Origin: a bacterium
GTDB lineage: Bacteria > Actinomycetota > Acidimicrobiia > Spongiisociales > Spongiisociaceae
NCBI GenBank assembly: GCA_028821235.1
Contig: JAPPGV010000038.1
Span: forward strand, 1-33,762
Direction of reading: 5' to 3'
Length of the DNA stretch: 33,762 nt
Shown: positions 7,725 to 15,837 of the stretch, piece by piece
How positions within the stretch are numbered: the first letter of the stretch is position 1
Layout: every line of letters starts with the position of its first letter
The notes under the pieces: generated by a model
Seen by the model: the letters and a program-made list of their open reading frames with translations, nothing else
Database searches by the model: none
Told to the model about the DNA's origin: nothing
Made by a program: the position numbers and the translations under genes

Positions 7725-8948
7725 TCAACGGGCGGGTTCGGCGACCGGCATCGTCCCAAATGTGAGCGCTGATAGTGCGAAGAGGATCGCTGCGTAGGTG
7801 GCTACCGTGCCGAATCCCCGTGCCTGATAGAGCACGCCGGCGATGAGCGGGGAGGCCGCGGCCATCAGACCGCCCGAGAAGGAGACAAGGCCCAGGGCGG
7901 TGCTACCCACGTCCGGTCCCACGAGATCGAAGACCGAAGCGGTCAGCACAGGCTGGTCGGGATAGAGGAACAGTCCGAGCAGGGCGACAGCGGCGGTGAG
8001 GGGCACGCCCGTGTCGAATACGGTCAAGGAGAGTGCCATCGCCGCGGACCAGACTAACCCCGGAACCATCACCTGCTTGCGTCCCAACCGGTCTGACAGG
8101 TAGCCGACCACCGGTTTGGTCAAGAGCCCTATGACGATGAGCAGTCCGACGTGGAACCCCCGGGAGGCCGGGCTCAGCGCCAGTTCGTTGTCGAGGTAGA
8201 GAGGCAGGATGGTGACGAGGGCCACCAACGCCATGGCCCGCAGGCCGTAAACGAGGGCCAGCCGCCAGAGGACGGGGTTCTTCACCAGCCGGCTGGTGAG
8301 TTCCATCCGCTGCCCGACCGCCGGCCCGTGGGGGGTGGGTGTGCGGCCGGTGTGGCTGTAGGCCCAGATGGCGATCGCCCCCAGACCGAAGGCCGCCAAG
8401 GAGTAGGTGGTCAGCAACTCCCGCCAGGTCATGATCAGCAGGAGGGCCCCGGTGGCGATGGGACCGAGGGCGTCCCCCACGCCGCCCCCGATGCCATGGA
8501 ACGACAACGCCATCCCGCGCCGGAGCCGGAAGTGATGCGACAGCGATGCGGACGCGGGCATGTGCCATACCGAGTGGGCGATTGTCACGGTGATCATTCC
8601 GGCCACGACCGGGGCGTAGCTGTTCGAGACTCCGATGACGAGAGCTCCCGACCCGCCCGCTACCAGACATGCGGCCAGCAGCCAGCGCCAGTATCTTGCC
8701 AGGGCGTCGGACGCCACCCCCGCCGGTATCTTCACCAGGCCGCTGGCCAGTTCCCGAGCGGACAGGATGCCACCGACGGCGACGCTGCTGAGGTTGAAGG
8801 CCTGCTGGATCTCGGGAAGCACCACCACAAAGCTCTGCGCGATCCAGTGGAAGACCGAGTGCCCGACCACCAACCCCGGAATCATCAACCATCCGGGGGA
8901 CGCACGAACTGTTTCGCCATGCTCAGTGTGCGGATCAGGACCGACCAT
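7725..8948 (-). CDS. MFS transporter
   Basis: About 407 residues with roughly twelve hydrophobic helices in two six-helix halves. The loop GYLSDRLGRKQ in the second half is a clear MFS motif A, and the first half has the weaker GVASDALARYWRW at the matching place. ATG 8948 (MVGPDPHTEHGE) is preferred to the TTG-started frame reaching 9065, which would overlap the divergent permease promoter region. The Shine-Dalgarno for 8948 is weak, and ATG 8888 (MIPGLVVGHSVF) is also possible. Sequence features do not fix substrate or direction. It is a single-gene unit, divergent from the NCS2 permease and convergent with the SDR operon. Confidence 0.85.
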   Translation of the reverse strand: MVGPDPHTEHGETVRASPGWLMIPGLVVGHSVFHWIAQSFVVVLPEIQQAFNLSSVAVGGILSARELASGLVKIPAGVASDALARYWRWLLAACLVAGGSGALVIGVSNSYAPVVAGMITVTIAHSVWHMPASASLSHHFRLRRGMALSFHGIGGGVGDALGPIATGALLLIMTWRELLTTYSLAAFGLGAIAIWAYSHTGRTPTPHGPAVGQRMELTSRLVKNPVLWRLALVYGLRAMALVALVTILPLYLDNELALSPASRGFHVGLLIVIGLLTKPVVGYLSDRLGRKQVMVPGLVWSAAMALSLTVFDTGVPLTAAVALLGLFLYPDQPVLTASVFDLVGPDVGSTALGLVSFSGGLMAAASPLIAGVLYQARGFGTVATYAAILFALSALTFGTMPVAEPAR

Positions 8949-9086
8949 CAACCCGTCCAAGTGGATGAGTTCACCGGTCGGAGAGTAGACGCCTGGCCAT
9001 AGGCCTCGCTCTACACCGATGGGTGCCGGTCCCGCAACCTGGCCTTGGAACGGCCTTATGGGCAACGGGGGCTAACGTCGTCCGCG

Positions 9087-9092
9087 TACGAT
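9087..9092 (+). promoter_or_regulatory. Candidate -10 box of the NCS2 permease gene
   Basis: TACGAT lies eight bases before an in-frame GTG at 9101 and 26 bases before ATG 9119. If the +1 base falls at 9099-9101, the transcript would be leaderless from GTG 9101. No clear -35 is visible. Confidence 0.3.
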
Positions 9093-9118
9093 CCCGAGCG
9101 GTGGTCCGTGGCGGCGAC

Positions 9119-10867
9119 ATGGCGGATGGAGTACGGAAGGTGCGAGTCAACGAGAACATCCGGTACGAGTCCGATGACTGGTGCCCGCTCCCGTTAACGG
9201 CCGGTGTTGCCATCCAAGGCGTCATGCTCATCCTGCCGACTGCGGTGGTCATCGTGGCTGTTATCGCCGGGGCAGCCGGCCAGCCCGACAGTTACCTCGA
9301 ATGGTCGGTGTTCGCAGCCCTGCTGGTGGGCGGGCTCACCACGGCTCTCCAGGGGGCCCGGATTGGCCGGTTGGGCACCGGGCACCTCGTCGTAGCTCTC
9401 GTTTCGCCGAGCTATATAGCGGTCTCCCTCCTGGCGCTGTCCAGAGGGGGGATGGCATTGCTGGCCAGCTTGCTCCTAGTTGCGGCCCTGATCCAGTTCG
9501 GGCTGGCAGGGTGGCTCTCCTCGCTGCGGGTTCTGATAACCCCGGTGGTCACTGGCACGGTGCTGATGCTCATCGCGGCCACCATCCTTCCGGTCGCGTT
9601 CGACAGGTTGGATGAAGTTCCGTCCGGCGCGCCGCCCGCGGCCGGGGTGGTCATCGCAACCGTCACGCTGGCGGTGATCGCCGGGCTTGTCCTGCGTGGT
9701 GTCGGCATCTTGCGGCTCTGGACTTCGCTCATCGGGATCGTGGTCGGTTGTATGACGGCGGTGCTGATGGGGAGCTACGACTTCGGGCCGGTGCTTGACG
9801 CTCCCTGGCTGGGTATCCCCCGGATCCAGTTGCCCGGACTCGACCTGACGCCGGGTGCGGAGTTCTGGGGCCTCGTGCCGGCCTTCGTGATCATCAGCGT
9901 GGTGGTCGGTATCAAGAACATCGGGGACGGCGGAGTCATCCAGCAGGTGTCGCGACGGCAACCTCGGACCAGCGACTTCCGGATGGTCCAGGGACTCCTG
10001 AACGCCAACGGGGCGGGTTCGCTCCTGTCCGCGATCACCGGCATCCCTCCCATGTCCGTGGGCTCTGCGACGACCGCGGGCCTTGCCGGTTTCACCGGGG
10101 TGGCGTCCCGCCGGGTCGGGTACCTGATGGGTGCGTTCCTGGCGGTATTCGCGTTTCTGCCCAAGCTGGTGGCTTTCCTACTGACCATTCCGAGGCCTGT
10201 CATGGGGGCCTACCTGCTCGTTCTAATGGGAATGCTCTTCGTGGAGGGCATAAGGACGGTGCTCCGCGACGGTCTCGACCACCGGAAGGCCCTCGTGGTG
10301 GCGCTGGCGTTCTCGATCGGCGTCGGCATGGACGGTCGGGGTGTCTTCAGTGACCTGCTCGGCGAGACTTGGGGCGCCTCGCTGGACTCCGGGATGACGT
10401 TGGGAGCGCTGATCGCCCTTGGCCTTACCCTGTTCATCGAGGCCACCGGTCGCCGCCCGGCTCGTCTCGAGGTCCGGCTGGACATGTCCGCCCTGCCCGA
10501 GATAGATCGCCACCTCACCGAGGTAGCTACCGGAATGGGGTGGAACGCGGCCTCGACCGATCTGCTGCGGGCCGCCGGCGAGGAAACGCTGTCGAGTTTG
10601 TTACAACCCGCAGACCCGCAACCGGCCGATGATGCTCCGGCCCGCCTGGTCATAGTGGCGCGTCCCGATCAAGGAGCCGTCGAGTTGGACTACATCACCG
10701 TCTATGTGGAGGACAACCTGGAGGATCGCCTTTCCTACCTTGACGAGCGGAGCGATCTACCGGACGAGCGGGAGATTTCCTTCCGTCTCCTGCGGCACTA
10801 CGCCACCTCCATACGCCACCGGAAGTATCACGGCGCGGAGATCGTCACCGTGCGGGTCGAGGTCTAG
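9119..10867 (+). CDS. NCS2-type purine/uracil/xanthine permease with extra C-terminal domain
   Basis: About 582 residues. Residues 20-440 hold roughly twelve or more hydrophobic segments with NCS2 features: a GVAIQGVMLILPTAVV first helix, NIGDGGVIQ in the middle and NANGAGSLLSAITGIPPMS, the signature stretch of nucleobase permeases. After the last helix (LGLTLFIEATGRR) come about 140 soluble residues that the core family lacks. There, a helix reading LLRAAGEETLSSLL resembles the N-box of RsbW/HATPase proteins, but the Asn is replaced and no DxGxG box follows. ATG 9119 is the conventional start with little ribosome site; GTG 9101 is an alternative leaderless start. The gene ends inside a shared CTAG with the convergent PPTase gene. 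Confidence 0.8.
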   Translation: MADGVRKVRVNENIRYESDDWCPLPLTAGVAIQGVMLILPTAVVIVAVIAGAAGQPDSYLEWSVFAALLVGGLTTALQGARIGRLGTGHLVVALVSPSYIAVSLLALSRGGMALLASLLLVAALIQFGLAGWLSSLRVLITPVVTGTVLMLIAATILPVAFDRLDEVPSGAPPAAGVVIATVTLAVIAGLVLRGVGILRLWTSLIGIVVGCMTAVLMGSYDFGPVLDAPWLGIPRIQLPGLDLTPGAEFWGLVPAFVIISVVVGIKNIGDGGVIQQVSRRQPRTSDFRMVQGLLNANGAGSLLSAITGIPPMSVGSATTAGLAGFTGVASRRVGYLMGAFLAVFAFLPKLVAFLLTIPRPVMGAYLLVLMGMLFVEGIRTVLRDGLDHRKALVVALAFSIGVGMDGRGVFSDLLGETWGASLDSGMTLGALIALGLTLFIEATGRRPARLEVRLDMSALPEIDRHLTEVATGMGWNAASTDLLRAAGEETLSSLLQPADPQPADDAPARLVIVARPDQGAVELDYITVYVEDNLEDRLSYLDERSDLPDEREISFRLLRHYATSIRHRKYHGAEIVTVRVEV

Positions 10868-11604
10868 CACGCCGCGGGTTCGCCAGTAGGCGCGGACTCC
10901 GGAAGCACTTCACGGGCTACTGCAGCCGCGAAGTTCTCGTTGCCGATGTTGTCCAGTTGCCAGGTCACCGTCGGGAGGTCCGGAAACCGGAAGGTGCCTC
11001 GCTTCATCCCGCGTTGCATCGCCGGTGGAATCTCGAACGTGGCGGGGTCGGTGTACAAACCGGTGCCGAGAGCCTTGATGAGCGCTTCCTTCATGGTCCA
11101 GAAGTCGAGGAACAGGTTCGTTCGATCTCGACCCTCCGTGGTTGTGAAAGCCGCCTGTTCCGTCTCGGTGAAGACCGTCTCGATCAGCAGGTCCATGTGC
11201 CGGCGGGGTTGGCGCTGCTCGATATCTACCCCTAGACGTCCCCGGGGCCTGACCGCTATCAACCCGTGATCACCGCTGTGGCTGATATTGAAGCTGATCG
11301 CAGCCGGGACGTCATCGACCACGGCGAAGGGCTTCTTGTGATCGCCGGCGCCGAACGTGATGCGTTCGCTACGGCACGCCAGCCGGTTCGCCAGCACTTT
11401 TCGCAGTGCCGCCCGGCACAGGGCAAACCTCCGCGCCGGGCCGGGGATCCGGAACTTCTGCAGCCTGATCCGCTCCGCCTCGTCCAGCCAGGCGAGCGCT
11501 TCCGCCTTGTGATCGGCATGGGGCCTCAGGTCGACATGGAAGACGGTGGCGTCGTCGATCCGCCGGTAGGGCCGCCACCAGGATCCGGTACCGGACTCGG
11601 TCAC
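10864..11604 (-). CDS. 4'-phosphopantetheinyl transferase (Sfp type)
   Basis: About 246 residues in a pseudo-dimeric Sfp/AcpT fold. The enzyme moves phosphopantetheine from CoA to a Ser of a carrier protein. All three signature regions are present: FNISHSGDHG (ISHSGD at 107-112), GVDIE with Mg ligands Asp127 and Glu129, and FWTMKEALIKALGTGL (Trp169, Lys172, Glu173). GTG 11604 begins just after the upstream creatininase-family stop (TGA at 11608-11606). The open frame reaching 11694 would overlap that gene by about 90 bases, so the shorter form is preferred. No carrier protein, polyketide or peptide synthase lies in the window, so its partner is elsewhere. It shares its TAG stop with the convergent permease gene. 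Confidence 0.88.
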   Translation of the reverse strand: MTESGTGSWWRPYRRIDDATVFHVDLRPHADHKAEALAWLDEAERIRLQKFRIPGPARRFALCRAALRKVLANRLACRSERITFGAGDHKKPFAVVDDVPAAISFNISHSGDHGLIAVRPRGRLGVDIEQRQPRRHMDLLIETVFTETEQAAFTTTEGRDRTNLFLDFWTMKEALIKALGTGLYTDPATFEIPPAMQRGMKRGTFRFPDLPTVTWQLDNIGNENFAAAVAREVLPESAPTGEPAAC

Positions 11605-11605
11605 A

Positions 11606-12700
11606 TCACGCTCGGAGGGAGCCTCGAGCGCCGATCTCCATGACGTCGGCGAGCACGAAGCGGGCCTCCACCTCGTGGTTCCCTGATCCGGCACGGGCGT
11701 GCGGGAGGGTGATGACCATCCTCTGGTCCCGGCGTATGTAGAAGCCGGTGAGCGGACCCAGCCTGTCGACGTGGGTATTGGTGTGGCCCTCGCCGATCGA
11801 TGGATTGGCGAACGTCGCGCCGGTCAGATCGACCTGATGCCCGTCGATGGTCAGCGAGTCGATCGCCGTGATGTACTTGGATTGCGGGTGCGGGTTGTAC
11901 AGCTCGAAGCTCACCGATCCGTTACGGATCCGGCCCGAGTCCTCGACGACCTCCAGATCGCCCGCCTGCAAGCGCTCCACGAGCTCCCGGAGCATCATCC
12001 AGCTGTCGGCCCTCTCGCCCTTCGAGAACCCCTCGATGAGCCGGGCAAGACGCCCGACGGCGTGGTCCGACATGGTCCTGCCCCACTCCCGGCTGGCGGT
12101 GAAGCGGGGGTTGGCGGCGTAGATGCCGACATGTTCGGCCTCCGGATCGTCCTCGAGGGTGGCGAGGTCGACGGTGTCGGGATGGAACTCCATCAGGTAG
12201 GAGGTCTCCACCTTGGCGCCGTGGTCGTGGATGTCGCCCTCCATGCCGGCGTTGAGCTCGTTCCACACCGTGGTGAGGGCGTTCACGTCCGGGAACTCGT
12301 CCATCAGCCGGTCGGTCTCCTTCCGGAGCACGTGGAGATGGTCGAGGGCCCCGTGCCCGGAGAAGACCACGATCACCTTGAAGCCGCCCTCGGCAAGCTG
12401 GCGCAGGATGGGCCGGACGACCGCCCGGAGCACGCTCACATCGACCACTATTCCGTGCGGCAGCGGCAGCACGCCCGACGCCAGCCAGAGGGGCGGGAGG
12501 ACCACGCCGCCCGTGACGGCGGCGGTCCGGTGGCAGAGGTTGTCGGCGGTCAGCATGTCCACGCCGAGCGGGAGGTGAGGCCCGTGGTACTCGACGCACC
12601 CGACCGGGAGGAAGGCGATGGGTGCCTCCTCCAGTACCTCCCGCATCCGGGCCGGGCGCACGAACTCGTAAGCGGTGGGGTCGAGGGACGGATCGGCCAC
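11606..12700 (-). CDS. Creatininase-family amidohydrolase with C-terminal extension
   Basis: A 364-residue protein. The N-terminal two thirds match the creatininase fold: [16 protein letters not shown] with Glu37, His39 and Asp48 as metal ligands, [11 protein letters not shown] with His116, and [15 protein letters not shown] with His160 and Glu165. The family also includes MftE-type peptidases, formamide hydrolases and other cyclic-amide hydrolases, so creatinine itself should not be assumed. The usual length is near 240-260; here about 100 further residues follow, with beta-rich segments such as [22 protein letters not shown] 12700 is preceded by a weak TAGGAT. It is immediately upstream of the PPTase gene and probably co-transcribed. 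The divergent VapBC promoter lies behind it. Confidence 0.85.
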   Translation of the reverse strand: MADPSLDPTAYEFVRPARMREVLEEAPIAFLPVGCVEYHGPHLPLGVDMLTADNLCHRTAAVTGGVVLPPLWLASGVLPLPHGIVVDVSVLRAVVRPILRQLAEGGFKVIVVFSGHGALDHLHVLRKETDRLMDEFPDVNALTTVWNELNAGMEGDIHDHGAKVETSYLMEFHPDTVDLATLEDDPEAEHVGIYAANPRFTASREWGRTMSDHAVGRLARLIEGFSKGERADSWMMLRELVERLQAGDLEVVEDSGRIRNGSVSFELYNPHPQSKYITAIDSLTIDGHQVDLTGATFANPSIGEGHTNTHVDRLGPLTGFYIRRDQRMVITLPHARAGSGNHEVEARFVLADVMEIGARGSLRA

Positions 12701-12745
12701 GGGCGTATCCTAGGAGCACCTCGAAGAACGGTTCTTACACCAAGC

Positions 12746-12765
12746 TACACATAGTGGTGTATTAT
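12746..12765 (+). promoter_or_regulatory. vapBC promoter with overlapping palindrome (probable autoregulation site)
   Basis: TATTAT at 12760-12765 is a near-consensus -10 box and ends six bases before ATG 12772, which fits a leaderless transcript. TACAC at 12746-12750 and GTGTA at 12757-12761 form an inverted repeat across the -10, and a further TACAC occurs at 12736-12740. VapB antitoxins usually bind palindromes at their own promoter, so this is the natural operator candidate. The binding itself is inferred. Confidence 0.5.
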
Positions 12766-12771
12766 CCGGGG

Positions 12772-13002
12772 ATGGCTCGGACCAACATCTACATCGACGA
12801 TGATCTCGTCAACCGCGCCATGCGGACCTTCGGACTGCGCACCAAGCGTGAAGCGGTGCACCTCGCGTTGGAACGCCTCCTCGGGGGCGGACCGATGAGC
12901 GTCGAGGAGCAGCTGGGTATGGAGGGCGTCGGGTGGGACGGAGACCTGGACGCCATGCGGTCGAACCGGTTCGGCGGCTGGGACGAGGGTGCTGATAGCT
13001 GA
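12772..13002 (+). CDS. vapB: VapB-family type II antitoxin
   Basis: A 76-residue protein. The start [20 protein letters not shown], followed by [17 protein letters not shown], is a classic VapB ribbon-helix-helix DNA-binding N-terminus. The acidic and Trp/Gly-containing tail (ending GGWDEGADS) would wrap the toxin's active site. ATG 12772 is set by the family start and by the -10 box just upstream; the open frame extends to 12622 but that part is low-complexity. It overlaps the toxin gene by 14 bases, so the pair is translationally coupled. The protein is expected to neutralise VapC and repress the operon. Confidence 0.88.
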   Translation: MARTNIYIDDDLVNRAMRTFGLRTKREAVHLALERLLGGGPMSVEEQLGMEGVGWDGDLDAMRSNRFGGWDEGADS

Positions 13003-13381
13003 CACGTCCGCCTGGATCGAGTTCTTGAGAGGGACCGGTTCCTTCCCGGCGGGACGTTTACGGCAGGCCATCTCCGCAAGCGAGGTGATCGTCATCGACC
13101 CGATCCTGATGGAGGTGATGGCGGGCTCCCGCCGCGACGCCGTGGCGCGCACGCAGCGACTGCTGGAAGCACAACATTTGGAGGCGTTGTCCCCCAAGCT
13201 CGATTGGCTCGATGCCGCAACCATCTACCGGGAGCTCAGATGGCGCGGAGTGGTGGTTCGCTCGCAGATCGACACCTTGATCGCGGCCACCGCAATCCGC
13301 CTCGATGTGCCGGTGCTGCACCATGACCGCGACTTCGGGCACATCGCCAGGCACACACCACTCCGGATGGTCACAACCTGA
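12989..13381 (+). CDS. vapC: VapC-family PIN-domain ribonuclease toxin
   Basis: A 130-residue PIN domain. Acidic catalytic residues are at the expected places: Asp5 ([12 protein letters not shown]), Glu42 ([11 protein letters not shown]), Asp95 ([12 protein letters not shown]) and Asp113 (HHDRDF). Length is typical for VapC (about 125-135). These toxins cut tRNA or rRNA at specific sites when the antitoxin is degraded; the actual target cannot be read here. GTG 12989 lies within the end of the vapB gene. With all four acids present the toxin should be active, so the locus looks intact. Confidence 0.92.
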   Translation: MLIADTSAWIEFLRGTGSFPAGRLRQAISASEVIVIDPILMEVMAGSRRDAVARTQRLLEAQHLEALSPKLDWLDAATIYRELRWRGVVVRSQIDTLIAATAIRLDVPVLHHDRDFGHIARHTPLRMVTT

Positions 13382-13446
13382 CGCGGGTGGAGTCTCGGAG
13401 CCTCGACAGCGCCTAAGGTATCGGACGCCGGAGAGAGGACCACAGA

Positions 13447-14187
13447 ATGGGATCACGACCGCGGGCGATGGTGACGGGAGCGGCGAGCGGGATCGGGGAG
13501 GCGGTTGCCCGACGGTTGCTCGATGAGGGATGTTCTGTCATCGCCGTCGACGTCAACGAGGCGGGGTTGGAGCGGATCACCGCGGCCGGTGCCGAGCCGC
13601 TGGTGGCCGACCTGGCCGACCTCGAGGATCGGATGAGGGCCATCGAGGCGGGCCAGGGGATCGACTACCTGGTCAACGCGGCGGGGATCATCCGCCTCAA
13701 GGCCCTGTCCGAGTTCACGGTCGACGACTGGCGCGACATCTTCACCATCAACGCCGAGGCAATCTTCTTCCTGTGCCAGGGAATCGGGCCGACCATGCCG
13801 CCGGGCAGCGCCATCGTCAACCTGTCCTCCAGCTCCGCCAAGCTGTCCAACACGGTGGAGGCGGCGATCTACGCGGCCTCGAAGACCACCATCCTGTCGA
13901 TCACCCGCTCCTTCGCCTACGGGCTCGCCAAGATCCCGGTCCGGGTCAACGCGGTGTGCCCCGCCATCATCGACACCCCGATGCAGGACAGGGTGCTCGA
14001 GCAGGTGGCGCCTCTCCGGGGCATGACCGTCGAGGAGCTGACCGTTGCCCGCAATGCCTCCGTGCCGCTGGGGAGAACCGCCTCGGCTGAGGAACTGGCC
14101 GGGTTGATATGGTTCCTGCTCGGCGAGAAGCCCGGATACATGACCGGCCAGTCGGTGAACTACGGAGGAGGCTACGTCACATGGTGA
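13447..14187 (+). CDS. SDR family oxidoreductase
   Basis: A 246-residue classical short-chain dehydrogenase, first of a four-gene operon. The cofactor motif TGAASGIG is near residue 10, VNAAGI follows near 76, and the triad comprises NLSSSSAKLS and Tyr142-x3-Lys146 (YAASK). The Asp in VIAVDVNEAG, at the end of beta-2, suggests NAD rather than NADP. The C-terminal end SVNYGGGYVTW is FabG-like. GAGAGAGGA at 13431-13439 is a good ribosome site for ATG 13447. The stop overlaps the VOC gene by seven bases. By context it should oxidise a sugar or sugar acid handled by the enolase-superfamily enzyme downstream, for example an aldose to its lactone. Confidence 0.9.
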   Translation: MGSRPRAMVTGAASGIGEAVARRLLDEGCSVIAVDVNEAGLERITAAGAEPLVADLADLEDRMRAIEAGQGIDYLVNAAGIIRLKALSEFTVDDWRDIFTINAEAIFFLCQGIGPTMPPGSAIVNLSSSSAKLSNTVEAAIYAASKTTILSITRSFAYGLAKIPVRVNAVCPAIIDTPMQDRVLEQVAPLRGMTVEELTVARNASVPLGRTASAEELAGLIWFLLGEKPGYMTGQSVNYGGGYVTW

Positions 14188-14645
14188 TCGAGAACCTGCG
14201 GCGGATACACCACATCGGCATAACCGTTCGAGACGTGGGCCGGTCAGTGGAGTTCTGGCGCTCCTTCCTGGGCATCGAGGAGCGTTGGCGCCAAGTCCTC
14301 GGCGCCCCCTACCTCGGCCGGGTGACCGGCTATCCCGGTGTCAGTATCGACGTCGCCATCATCGACCTCCCCGGCGGTGCCGTGCTCGAGATCCTCGACT
14401 ACCAGGTCGACGACAAGAACCCCAACCCTCCGGAGACCGCCAATCCCGGCAACGTCCACATATGCATCGAGGTGGACGACATCGAGGAGATGTGGGATCG
14501 GGCCATCCGGAGCGGCGCCACCCCGATCAGCCCGGGCCCGGTGGAGGTGACCGCCGGTCCCAACACCGGGGTGAAGGCCTGCTACCTGCGCGATCCTGAC
14601 GGCATCACGCTGGAGTTGTTCAAGCCGGTGGGGGCCGGCCGGTAG
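14181..14645 (+). CDS. VOC (glyoxalase/dioxygenase fold) family protein
   Basis: A 154-residue protein with two beta-alpha-beta-beta-beta modules. The metal ligands of the fold can be placed: His11 in RIHHIGITVRDV, His93 in NVHICIEVDD and Glu145 in GITLELF. A possible fourth, Glu53 or nearby in the ISI/AVLEIL region, is less certain. This resembles methylmalonyl-CoA epimerase or lactoylglutathione lyase relatives more than extradiol dioxygenases. ATG 14181 has GGAGGAGG directly upstream inside the SDR gene, giving a seven-base overlap. Located between a dehydrogenase and an enolase-superfamily gene, it may isomerise or epimerise a keto or acyl intermediate. The reaction is not determined. Confidence 0.85.
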   Translation: MVIENLRRIHHIGITVRDVGRSVEFWRSFLGIEERWRQVLGAPYLGRVTGYPGVSIDVAIIDLPGGAVLEILDYQVDDKNPNPPETANPGNVHICIEVDDIEEMWDRAIRSGATPISPGPVEVTAGPNTGVKACYLRDPDGITLELFKPVGAGR

Positions 14646-14684
14646 CATCGCACGACTACGAGCAGGCGAATCCGCAGGAGACCC

Positions 14685-15821
14685 ATGAAGGTTGCAAGAG
14701 TCGAAGCCATCCCGGTCAGCTACCCCGAACCGAACGACTTCAACGCCATCCGCCATCTCTGCCTGGTGAAACTGACCACCGACGAAGGGACGGTGGGTTG
14801 GGGCGAGTCGGTCACCATGTGGCCCGAGTCGAGCTTCGCCACGGCGTCGATCATCGAGGGTATGTCGGATCTGGTGATCGGCAAGAACCCGGTTCACAAC
14901 GACGTGATCTTCCGGTCCCTGAAGGACCGCGCCTGGTGGTACGGCTACGAGGGCGGTATCGCCAGCTTCGCGATCGCGGCGCTCGACATCGCACTGTGGG
15001 ACCTGAAGGGCAAGGCCCTCGGCGCGAGCGTTCTCGACCTGCTGGGTGGGCCGGTCCACGAACGGTTGCCGGGCATCGCATCGTCCCACGCCCACTACGA
15101 GTCGATCCCCGAGATGGCCGAGGAGGCAGTCGAGTGGCTGTCCACCGGTCTCCAGGGTGTGAAGGTCGGCTTCGGCAAGCGGGGCAACGCCCACCTCGGG
15201 TTCGAGCACGATCGCGATGTCGAGTACGTGCGCCAGATGCGGGAGGCGATCGGACCCGACAGGAGCCTCATGATCGACCTGGGATGGGTGATCAAATGGG
15301 ATGTGATGACCGCCATCAAGCGGACCCAGGCCTTCGACGAGTACGACGTCGACTGGATAGAGGAACCCCTGGGTGACTGGGATCCCGAGGGCTACGCCAA
15401 CCTCCGTTCCAAGACCAAGACCCTGATCGCCTACGGCGAGAAGGAGTGGACGCTGCGGGGCTTCGAGCGGGTGCTGGCGACCGGGACGGTCGACGTGGTC
15501 GGGTGTGATCCCGGCCGGGCGGAGGGCATAACCGGGTTCAAGAGGATGGCCGACCGGGTCGAACACCACCGGCGGCAGGCCAACGCCCATACCTGGTCGT
15601 CTTCCATCGTCACGGCGGCCAGCTTGGCGGTGAGCTTCAGCAGCAGCGCCTGCAAGCTGTTCGAGTTCAAGCCGCTCGAGAACCCGATGCAGCACGAGTT
15701 GGTGGCCGAGCCGTTCGACCACGAGGACGGCTGGGTGTACCCGCCGTCGGGCCCTGGTCTGGGGATCGAAATCGACGAGAGGGTCGTGGACCGCTACCGC
15801 ACCCAACGGGTGCTCGGCTGA
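14685..15821 (+). CDS. Mandelate racemase/muconate lactonizing enzyme family protein (enolase superfamily)
   Basis: A 378-residue enolase-superfamily enzyme, probably a sugar-acid dehydratase or racemase. The N-terminal capping domain (about 1-125) ends with ALDIALWDLKGKALG. The barrel shows Lys160 and Lys165 in GVKVGFGK, metal ligands Asp198 (MIDLGW), Glu226 (WIEEPLGDWD) and Glu252 (YGEKEW), and His302 in NAHTWSSS at the position of the general acid/base of this superfamily. The usual KxK pair is incomplete, since the first position is Gly; that may narrow its chemistry. GCAGGAGACCC precedes ATG 14685. The gene lies 39 bases after the VOC gene and 16 before the next SDR gene, in one operon. 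Confidence 0.88.
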   Translation: MKVARVEAIPVSYPEPNDFNAIRHLCLVKLTTDEGTVGWGESVTMWPESSFATASIIEGMSDLVIGKNPVHNDVIFRSLKDRAWWYGYEGGIASFAIAALDIALWDLKGKALGASVLDLLGGPVHERLPGIASSHAHYESIPEMAEEAVEWLSTGLQGVKVGFGKRGNAHLGFEHDRDVEYVRQMREAIGPDRSLMIDLGWVIKWDVMTAIKRTQAFDEYDVDWIEEPLGDWDPEGYANLRSKTKTLIAYGEKEWTLRGFERVLATGTVDVVGCDPGRAEGITGFKRMADRVEHHRRQANAHTWSSSIVTAASLAVSFSSSACKLFEFKPLENPMQHELVAEPFDHEDGWVYPPSGPGLGIEIDERVVDRYRTQRVLG

Positions 15822-15837
15822 GCACGAAGGAGAGAAC

